Below the pieces are notes generated by a model. That model was not told where the DNA came from. It did not search any database and saw nothing but the letters and a program-made list of their open reading frames with translations. Below, piece after piece: positions 18,910 to 26,700 of a DNA stretch of 64,000 bases (position 1 is its first letter; the number at the start of each line of letters is the position of its first letter). The stretch comes from Dinoroseobacter sp. GTDB lineage: Bacteria > Pseudomonadota > Alphaproteobacteria > Rhodobacterales > Rhodobacteraceae. The stretch is taken from contig JAEPNN010000005.1 in NCBI GenBank assembly GCA_017643385.1, forward strand, positions 124,001 through 188,000, written 5' to 3'. Position numbers and translations under genes: made by a program.

Positions 18910-18925
18910 CCTGCCGGGGTCGCCA
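18910..18925 (+). repeat. right attachment repeat (copy of tRNA-Arg 3' end)
   Basis: CCTGCCGGGGTCGCCA, identical to 16793-16808 and in direct orientation, without any other tRNA sequence in front of it. It marks the right edge of the insertion, 34 bases before the palindrome that precedes xylB. Confidence 0.85.
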
Positions 18926-18959
18926 GCTTTCTGATTTGATCCTTTGACCCACCTTCCAT

Positions 18960-18981
18960 AAACTTGTCGCGCGACAAGTTT
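18960..18981. promoter_or_regulatory. 22-bp perfect palindrome before xylB, candidate operator
   Basis: A perfect palindrome with half-site AAACTTGTCGC and central CG, ending 12 bases before the xylB start codon. LacI/GalR operators are palindromes with a central CG, and a LacI-family gene lies just across the tRNA insertion. A TTGACC (18944-18949) upstream could be a -35 box. Operator identity is inference; as RNA it would also form a hairpin near the ribosome-binding site. Confidence 0.5.
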
Positions 18982-18993
18982 TAGGACGGTGAT

Positions 18994-20433
18994 ATGCAGA
19001 AATCGGTGATCGGTATTGATGTCGGGACATCGGCCGTCAAATGCGTCGTCAGCGCCGATGGCCGCATCATCGACACCGCCTCGGCCCCGTTGAACGTTCA
19101 ATCCCCTGCCCCGGGATGGTCGGAACAGAACCCTGACGACTGGATCGGTGCTGTGAAGAGTGCAGTTGCGCGGCTTACCGCGCCGCTCGATCCGGTGGCA
19201 GGCCTTGCCTTGTCGGGTCAAATGCATGGTGCCGTGATGCTGGATACAGCCGCAAAACCGGTCAGACCCTGCATCCTATGGAATGACAGTCGCGCCAATG
19301 ACGATTGCACCACACTTCGATCTGATGTGCCGAAGATTGGCCAGATTGCGGGCGTGCTCCCCCTTCCGGGGTTTACAGCCCCCAAGCTGATGTGGGTGCG
19401 CCGGGAAGAACCTCATGCGTTCGAGGCGATCCGGCACCTTTTGCTGCCCAAGGACTATGTGGGTCTTTGGCTAACGGGCGAGTTTGCAACAGACGTCTCA
19501 GATGCTGCGGGAACACTCTGGCTGGATGAAGCGACCCGGGCCTGGAGCGACACGTTAATCGGAGCCTCAGGCATCGATCGATCCTGGTTGCCCGGGCTGC
19601 ATCACGGATTTGACCAAATCGGATCGCTGCGCCGTACTGTGGCGGAAGCGATGGGGCTGCCTGCAGGCTTGCCTGTGTTCGCCGGGGGCGGCGATGCGGC
19701 GACGGGCGCAGTGTCCCTTGGTGCAGCGGCAGCAGGGCGCGGGTTCATCTCGCTTGGAACATCGGGGCAGTTTCTGGTCGTAGATGACAGCTATCGGCCA
19801 AATCCGGATCAATATGTGCATGCGTTCTGCCACACGTTGCCCGGTCTTTGGTACAGGATGGCTGCGATGTTGAACGGGGCGCGGCCCTTGTCCTGGTTTG
19901 CCTCGGTACTGGGCATTTCGGTCGAAACACTTCTGACCGAAGCGGCGCATGCTGACGTAACGCGCGTCCCGCTGTTTCTGCCTTATCTGACGGGCGAGCG
20001 AAGCCCCCATGGCGATCCGGATGTGCGGGCGGCATTTTACGATCTCGACGACGCCACCGGACGACCCGAGATGTGTCGAGCCGTGGTTGAAGCCATCGCA
20101 TTCATGATGCGCGATGCTGCCGACAGCTTTGGGAGCGATGCAATGGGTGGCCAGATCATCCCTGTAATTGGGGGCGGTAGCCAGAGCGATCTTGTGCTTC
20201 AAACGCTTGCCAATGTGCTGGAACAACCGGTGGCCCGCAGCGCCTCGGGCCAGGGCGGCGCGGCCTTGGGCGCGGCACTTCTGGCAGAGGTTGGCGTTGG
20301 CCTGAAAGATCCCGCGTCCCTTTCGTTCGCGCCAGACCTGACGCAGGCGTTTATGCCAAGCCCAGACAAACTTTTGAGGGAAAGGCGAATGCGGTTTCGC
20401 TCGCTCTATGCTGCGCTTCGCGGGGGCCTTTGA
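18994..20433 (+). CDS. xylB: xylulokinase
   Basis: XylB phosphorylates D-xylulose with ATP to xylulose 5-phosphate, feeding the pentose phosphate pathway. The 479 residues match FGGY kinases: GIDVGTSAVKCVV at the N terminus, LSGQMHGAVML near residue 75, ILWNDSR near residue 92, GGGDAATGAV near residue 230 and FISLGTSGQ near residue 250; the substrate signature QMHG is characteristic of xylulokinases. The start follows TAGGACGGTGAT. No xylA, transporter or other pentose gene is in the window, so its physiological substrate route is unknown. A palindrome at 18960 suggests control by a LacI-type repressor. Confidence 0.93.
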   Translation: MQKSVIGIDVGTSAVKCVVSADGRIIDTASAPLNVQSPAPGWSEQNPDDWIGAVKSAVARLTAPLDPVAGLALSGQMHGAVMLDTAAKPVRPCILWNDSRANDDCTTLRSDVPKIGQIAGVLPLPGFTAPKLMWVRREEPHAFEAIRHLLLPKDYVGLWLTGEFATDVSDAAGTLWLDEATRAWSDTLIGASGIDRSWLPGLHHGFDQIGSLRRTVAEAMGLPAGLPVFAGGGDAATGAVSLGAAAAGRGFISLGTSGQFLVVDDSYRPNPDQYVHAFCHTLPGLWYRMAAMLNGARPLSWFASVLGISVETLLTEAAHADVTRVPLFLPYLTGERSPHGDPDVRAAFYDLDDATGRPEMCRAVVEAIAFMMRDAADSFGSDAMGGQIIPVIGGGSQSDLVLQTLANVLEQPVARSASGQGGAALGAALLAEVGVGLKDPASLSFAPDLTQAFMPSPDKLLRERRMRFRSLYAALRGGL

Positions 20434-20480
20434 CGTAGCGTTACTATGGCTTGGGACGTAGCATGACGTTGGGATGCCAT

Positions 20481-20504
20481 TGAGGCGCGACCCCATGCGC
20501 CTCA
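20481..20504. other. inverted repeat between xylB and thiolase
   Basis: TGAGGCGC and GCGCCTCA (8-bp perfect stem) around an 8-nt spacer, 48 bases after xylB and 32 before the thiolase start. A T run (20517-20521) comes 12 bases later, too far for a standard terminator. It may be a weak terminator of xylB or a regulator site for the thiolase. Confidence 0.35.
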
Positions 20505-20535
20505 CAGTCGGCGCACGTTTTTGAGGGAAAGATCC

Positions 20536-21711
20536 ATGACCGATATCGTAATTCTGTCCGGCGCACGTACGGCAATTGGGACGTTTGGCGGCAAGCTTGC
20601 CGCGACAACCCCGATCACATTGGGAGCGGAGGTCACCAAAGCCGCCCTGTCCCGCGCAGGCGTTGAAGGTGCCCAGATCGGTCACGTCGTCTTTGGGCAT
20701 GTGATCAACACTGAACCTCGCGACATGTATCTCAGCCGCGTTGCTGCCATGGATGCAGGCATTCCTGATACGGCCCCTGCAATGAACGTGAACAGGCTAT
20801 GCGGTTCCGGAGCACAAGCCATCGTATCCGCCACACAATCGCTGATGCTCGGAGATGCAGATTTTGCCGTCGCGGGCGGCGCGGAAAGCATGAGCCGCTC
20901 GCCGTATGCGATGCCTGTTGCGCGCTGGGGCCAGAAAATGGGCGACGCCAAGGTGATGGACATGATGCTCGGCGCGCTCAACTGTCCATTTGGCACCGGC
21001 CATATGGGGATCACCGCGGAAAACGTGGCGGCCGAGCATGACGTGACGCGTGCGCAACAAGACGCCTTTGCTCTGGCCAGTCAGACCCGTGCCGCAGCCG
21101 CGATTGAGGCGGGATACTTCAAGGAGCAAATCGTTCCGGTTGAGGTGAAAGTAAAACGGGACATGGTGCCGTTCGATACGGACGAACATCCAAAGGCAAC
21201 GACCGCTGAAGCACTGGCCGGATTACGTACCGTGTTCCAGAAAGACGGTACAGTCACCGCAGGAAATGCCAGTGGGATCAATGACGGCGCCGCTGCCTTG
21301 GTTCTTGCGCGCGCCGAGGCTGCCCAGGCTACGGGCTTGAAACCTCGCGCCCGAATTTTGAGCTATGCACATGCTGGCGTTCGGCCCCAGGTGATGGGAA
21401 TTGGTCCGGTTCCTGCGGTTGAGAACCTCCTTGCGAAAACCGGTCTCAGCGTCGCAGATTTTGATGTCATTGAATCAAACGAGGCTTTCGCGGCGCAGGC
21501 ACTTGCCGTGAACAAAGGGCTTGGCCTCGATCCTGCGAAGGTAAATCCGAACGGCGGCGCGATCGCCCTTGGTCACCCGGTTGGTGCGACAGGTGCAATC
21601 ATCACGGTTAAGGCTCTCTATGAACTGGAGCGCACTGGCGGCTCCAAAGCTCTGATCACCATGTGTATTGGTGGCGGACAAGGGATCGCAATCGCAATCG
21701 AACGCGTCTAG
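20536..21711 (+). CDS. acetyl-CoA C-acyltransferase (beta-ketothiolase)
   Basis: A 391-residue thiolase with the catalytic set Cys89 (NRLCGSGAQAI), His347 (GHPVGATG) and Cys377 (MCIGGGQG). It differs clearly from the thiolase at 8-1180 and resembles BktB-like 3-ketothiolases by its VFGHVINTEPRDMYLSRV segment; it could act in beta-oxidation, ketoacid breakdown or polyhydroxyalkanoate synthesis. The ATG at 20536 is preferred to an in-frame TTG five codons earlier because GGAAAG lies about 6 bases in front. Its TAG stop shares CTAG with the stop of the convergent pbpC. Confidence 0.92.
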   Translation: MTDIVILSGARTAIGTFGGKLAATTPITLGAEVTKAALSRAGVEGAQIGHVVFGHVINTEPRDMYLSRVAAMDAGIPDTAPAMNVNRLCGSGAQAIVSATQSLMLGDADFAVAGGAESMSRSPYAMPVARWGQKMGDAKVMDMMLGALNCPFGTGHMGITAENVAAEHDVTRAQQDAFALASQTRAAAAIEAGYFKEQIVPVEVKVKRDMVPFDTDEHPKATTAEALAGLRTVFQKDGTVTAGNASGINDGAAALVLARAEAAQATGLKPRARILSYAHAGVRPQVMGIGPVPAVENLLAKTGLSVADFDVIESNEAFAAQALAVNKGLGLDPAKVNPNGGAIALGHPVGATGAIITVKALYELERTGGSKALITMCIGGGQGIAIAIERV

Positions 21712-23708
21712 CGCAATTCAACAGCGACGCGCTGGGACTGACCGAGCGCGTCGATCACCGAAAGTGTCAGGAAGCCTGCCGACGGAACCGGAACCATCGC
21801 TTCACGTTGATGCAGACGGGTTGCGATGGGTCGGCCATCAGCGAGCAAAGTGAACGGCGGCATGCCCCCGCGCAGCTTCACAACGAGCTCTGGCGCGCTT
21901 TGGGCAAGGATCGCCCCGTCAGGCGGGAACGCGATATCAACACCAGCGATACGGTCGTCCCGAAAATGGCGAAGCGGTAGCGGCAAAGCTGCGTTTGCCG
22001 CCAAAAGCGTCGCGGGCGGCGGCGGCGGTGCTGGAGCAAAATCTCGCTTGATTGCCTGAAAGGCCTCAAAGAGCATTGGCGCGGCGATATCTGCCCCAAA
22101 CGCTCCGGGAACCGGTGTTCCATCTGGTCGGCCCAGCCAGACACCCACGACATGTTCGCTGTCATAGCCAATCGCCCAGGCATCGCGATGTCCGTAACTT
22201 GTGCCCGTCTTGTAAGCCAATCCGGGGCGCGCATTTGCCGGGGCAGGCACACCCCGCAGGATGTCGCCAAGATGCCAGGCCGCCTCAGCAGATATGACGC
22301 GGCTCGATGCAGTGCTTGGATCAGTCATGCTCAATGGAACAGCGTTACCGCCCCGCGCGAATGCGCCGTAAAGCGTGACGAGATCTTCAAGACTGACGCC
22401 AACGCCACCCAGCGCAACCGCAAGTCCGGGCTGACCACCCGGGATGCGCGGGGTTATGCCGGCTCGGCGCAAGCCTGCAACCAGTTGTGCCGGGCCAAGC
22501 GCCTCGGTGAGTTTGACAACAGGGATGTTCAAGGATGCCTGCAAAGCCCCCCGCAAAGAGATCGTCCCGCGATACTGACGGTCGAAGTTCTGCGGTGCGT
22601 AGGTGCTAAACGCGGTTGGAACATCCTCGATCAGTGTCTCTGGATGGGCCAGACCGCTGTCAAATGCGAGTGCGTAGACAAGCGGTTTCAGGGTCGAACC
22701 GGGGGACCGAATGGCCCGGGTCATATCAACAAAGCCCTGCCGTGCCTCTTCCGAGCCTGCCGATCCGATTGCCGCACGGATCAGGCCTGTTTCAACCTCC
22801 ATAACAAGGATTGACGAGGACAGGCGTGGGCCCGTTTCGCGAGCGGTTTTTGCAGCCAGATCCTGCAGCCGAGATTGAAGGCCTGCATCCAAGCTAAGTT
22901 GCAACCTGTCCGTGGACCGGTTTTCATTGCGTATTCGATCTGCCTGATGGCTGGCAAGATTGGGAAACGGGCGTCGGTTTGCAGGCAAAGCTGCAGTGGT
23001 GGACGCCGCCTCATCAGGGAACACACCCACAGCGATCCCGCGGGCCAGCACCCGGTCGCGCGCATGTTCCGCGTCCGCCGGGTAGCGGTCCGGACGTCTG
23101 AGCTCAGGCGATTGAGGCAGCGCCACGAGAAAAGCCGCCTCGGCAGGTGTCAGACGCGTGGGTTCTTTCCCAAGCCACGCCAGAGACCCGGCCCGCACAC
23201 CTTCGAGGTTTCCGCCAAATGGGGCAAGGGTCAGATAGAGAGACAGGATCTGGTCTTTGGACAACCGCCGTTCCATCGCAAGCGCCACACGCACCTGCCG
23301 AAGTTTGCCTGTCCACGCGCCCGTTCCACTGTCTTCCAGCAACCGCGCTACCTGCATGGTTAGCGTAGACGCGCCTGAAACCACTTCGCCTTCAGTCAAT
23401 GCCTGTCCGACTGCACGCAGAACCGCCCAGGGATCAACGCCGATATGCGTGTCGAACCTTTGGTCCTCGTAGGCTTTAAGCAGGTCTAGGTAGAGTGGAT
23501 CGACAGTTGCTGCCGAAGCGCCCAGTCGATACCGCCCGTCCTCGACCGTGTACGCGCGCAGCAAGGCACCGTTTGTGTCGACAACCTCGGTGCTTTCGAC
23601 CGGCACAAGCGGCGGCAAAACGGTTGCTTCGATCCAAGACTCCACCCCGTCCCTGCCCAAAGCCGCGAGGAAAAGACACCCCGCCAGAAGGAAGGCAAGG
23701 CGGTGCAT
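21708..23708 (-). CDS. pbpC: penicillin-binding protein 1C
   Basis: A 666-residue bifunctional peptidoglycan synthase anchored by an N-terminal membrane helix (RLAFLLAGCLFLAALG). The glycosyltransferase domain shows YEDQRFDTHIGVDPWAVLRA near residue 90 and ASTLTMQVARLLE near residue 118; the transpeptidase domain has SxxK as GSTLKPLVYAL near residue 335, SLN near 388 and KTGTSYG near 500. A C-terminal ~95-residue beta domain (PbpC/BiPBP_C) closes the protein. The start codon directly abuts the stop of the alpha-2-macroglobulin gene, the conserved pbpC-yfhM pairing. It is convergent with the thiolase. Confidence 0.95.
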   Translation of the reverse strand: MHRLAFLLAGCLFLAALGRDGVESWIEATVLPPLVPVESTEVVDTNGALLRAYTVEDGRYRLGASAATVDPLYLDLLKAYEDQRFDTHIGVDPWAVLRAVGQALTEGEVVSGASTLTMQVARLLEDSGTGAWTGKLRQVRVALAMERRLSKDQILSLYLTLAPFGGNLEGVRAGSLAWLGKEPTRLTPAEAAFLVALPQSPELRRPDRYPADAEHARDRVLARGIAVGVFPDEAASTTAALPANRRPFPNLASHQADRIRNENRSTDRLQLSLDAGLQSRLQDLAAKTARETGPRLSSSILVMEVETGLIRAAIGSAGSEEARQGFVDMTRAIRSPGSTLKPLVYALAFDSGLAHPETLIEDVPTAFSTYAPQNFDRQYRGTISLRGALQASLNIPVVKLTEALGPAQLVAGLRRAGITPRIPGGQPGLAVALGGVGVSLEDLVTLYGAFARGGNAVPLSMTDPSTASSRVISAEAAWHLGDILRGVPAPANARPGLAYKTGTSYGHRDAWAIGYDSEHVVGVWLGRPDGTPVPGAFGADIAAPMLFEAFQAIKRDFAPAPPPPPATLLAANAALPLPLRHFRDDRIAGVDIAFPPDGAILAQSAPELVVKLRGGMPPFTLLADGRPIATRLHQREAMVPVPSAGFLTLSVIDALGQSQRVAVELR

Positions 23709-26700
23709 TTAGCGGATCACCTCGATCTGGCCGGTCTCGCCGCGGGCGCGGAATTGTGGGCGGTACATGTCTTCGACATGTGCCGCCGGATGGTGGAACC
23801 TGCCCGGGGAAACGGCGCGCACGATATAAGCCAGTTGAAACGCATTGCTGCCGCGTTGGTCGACCGCGGCGCGAAACTCATCACTGCGGAATTCGACATT
23901 TTCCGGATTGGCATTGAGCGTCAGCCACTCGAGATCACGGATGTCGCCCGTTGAAAGAAGGCTTGGGTTGTCGATCTCCAGACCCGCAGGCAGCGGATCC
24001 ACGACCATCAAGCGCCCTTCACGAGGTCCAATCGGCGTGACTTTCAGGACCGCAACCATACGGGTCCCGGCCTGAACGCGATCTGGCTGGACGCGCTCGC
24101 CTTCAAGCGTGAAGTAAAACCGGTCAATCTGGTATCCGTCGCCCCCCGGCGCCGGGGCGACTTCGGGCACACCAAAGCGTGTCACGACAAGTGTTTCCGG
24201 ACGGTCAGATGCAGTTTGAATTTCCATCGGTGCGAAGGCGTCTCCTTCAAAGACGCGCACCAAAGGTCCATCCGCAGGGATACCGTTGATGAGCAGATCC
24301 GCACTGGAGCCGTCCAAAAGCGCCTGTGCAGCCAGCATGGTCCAGGCGGATTCCTGCGTGGATCGGCGGATATCTGGCGATGTCAGGCTGGCCGAGACAA
24401 GCGCATCACGGTTGATTGCCTCAGAACCAGCTTCGACAGCCAGCGCAAGAACCGCCGCAGCATCGCGCCTGTTTGTGCCGTAATCCGACCGCCAGACAGG
24501 TGCCTCGGGGCGCGCGCTGAGAATGCGCGCATTTGCAGCACCAAACAATCGATCGGCACGTGGCTGGTCACCATAAAACGCCAGCGCTGAGCCCAGCTGT
24601 GCGAGCGCAAGCGGTGTACCAAACGCACCCCCCTTCACATCCGCATAGTAGCGCAGATCGCCGATAGACGCGGCGCCTTCGCGTGCAAGGACGTGCAAGG
24701 CGTAGGCGATCGCTTCACCGCCGCGTTCAAAATCAGCCGCGTAATTCACACGATTGCGTAGGTTGTCGAGTGCCATGGCAAAGGCGCGATCCGGGACGGA
24801 AACCGACTGCGCGCGTGCCCGAGACAGAACATCTGTGACATAGGCATCCAGCCAAAGATCCCCAGGTTCAGCCCGCCAAAGCCCGAAGGATCCGTTCGCT
24901 GCCTGACGCGAGAGCATGGTATCGACCGCCTCCTGCAAGCGTGATGACAGGCTTTGGTCGCGGTCCAGTCCCATCGCTTCGGCAAGAGGTTGTACATACA
25001 AGAGTGGCAGGGCGCGGGAGGCTATTTGTTCCGTGCAACCCCAAGGGTAACGATCAAGCGGTGCAAGCAAACCGGGCGCATCAAAACGCGCGAGCGGCCC
25101 AGCAGACAAAACAATCTGACCGGTCCCTTTTTTGAACTCTGACAGCAAGTTTCGATCCAGCGTAAAGGTGGCCCCCGGTGCGAGGGTTATCCTATCGGAT
25201 ACGCGAATCTCGGGATCATTGGCACGGACACCCAAGGCGAGCCGGCGTTGCACGTTCGTCCCATCCGGTGTGGTCAGTTGCACCGTCAGAAGCGCGTCCC
25301 CCTCGCCGCGCGCACGGATCGGGATTTCGACAACCTCACGTCCATTGCGCGCCATTTCTACCGCGCTGGGCAACCTCGTCAGGTCTGCAACCACAGGCCC
25401 GTTCGACGTGATTACCAGAGGCACGCGACCCGGATCTCCATCAACATGCGTCAGCTCCAAGCGCAGGACACTTTCATCGCCGGGCGCGAGGAACCTGGGC
25501 AAACTGGCACTCAAGACGACCGGATCACGCAAGGTGACATCGGCCTCAGCCTGACCAACCGCCTCATCTGACCAAACAACCGCCATGAATCGAACGGTCC
25601 CGTTGAACCCGTCAAAGTCAAAATCGATCGGCACGCGACCATCAGAGCCCACTATTAACGGACCACTAAACGCAACCGCGAGTTTCTCGGTCGGTGGTGG
25701 CGCCTGCAGGCGCATTGCAGCGCCGGCATCCCCGCCGGATCGCACTTGTCCCATGGACCCCTGCAGCCCATCGATCAAACGCCCGTAGATATCGCGCAGC
25801 CCGACCCCCAGAGCACGCTGCCCGAAATAATGCCCCTCGGGATCTGGGCCTTTAAAGCTGGTCAAGTTCAGGATGCCGACATCAACAGCAGCAACCGTTG
25901 CGTAGGTTTGTCCATTCGCGGGCATGTTCTGCACAACCAGCGCGCCGCTGACGCTGCCTGCGGCTGGGAAAAGCTCTGGCAACTCAAAACTGGCTGCAAG
26001 GCGCTTCTCCCCCGGATCAACGGCGGCATAGGCCAATCCGAGGGCACGCGCAGGTTGTAAACCCTGGTCTTCGTCCATGGCACGCAAGAGACTAACGGTC
26101 ACATAGGCGCCGTTGCCCCATGCTTCGGTCACCGGCATGTCGATTGTGGTTTCCCCTTCAGCAATAGACTGAACCCTGCGGTCGACCAGACCGTCAGAAA
26201 GAACCGTGATCAAAGCGGTGCCCGAGGCAGGTGCTGTCAGACGCAGCTGGGCGGTATCACCAACTTGGTAAGCCTCCTTGTTCAGACCAACTTCCAGTAG
26301 ATCAGGTGTGCTGGTGACATCGCCTTCGCCCACCCAGCCTGCGGAAAACAGGGCGGATGCCGAAAGGTACGCACCATCGCTTCGGACCACTTCCAGCTCG
26401 TACCGGCCCCAGTCGACCGGGGTCGCGATGGATGCGCGACCGTCAATCAGGCTGGCAGTCCCAGTCGCAACGCGCGTACGCCTTGTGATCGGCTCCCAAG
26501 ACCATCGCCCGTAGAGCTGGTACCACTGGTAGTCGCGTTCGATGCGGCTGAGCACCCAACTGACCTGCATGTCTTGCGGGGTAAGATCTCTTGAAAGACC
26601 GACCAGTTCGAAGCCTGCATCGGTGCCCTCTGCGGCACGATCTTCAAACAGCGGCCGGATTCCGAGCAAATCCCCGACCGGAGCGACAGTTCGTGTGATG

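Larger units (their letters stand above)
16809..18925. mobile_element. 2.1-kb tRNA-Arg-integrated mini-island with one KAP NTPase gene
   Basis: The 2117 bp between the two copies of the 16-bp tRNA repeat carry a single long gene (16892-18742, minus strand) and short non-coding ends. Base composition is lower than the surroundings (for example 28 G+C of 60 at 17521-17580 against 40 of 60 at 19021-19080, tallied by hand). Removing the segment plus one repeat restores tRNA-Arg followed by the xylB promoter region. No integrase, transposase or inverted terminal repeats are visible, so movement must have depended on an integrase in trans or one since lost. The interpretation as a defence or conflict cargo is inference. 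Confidence 0.75.
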
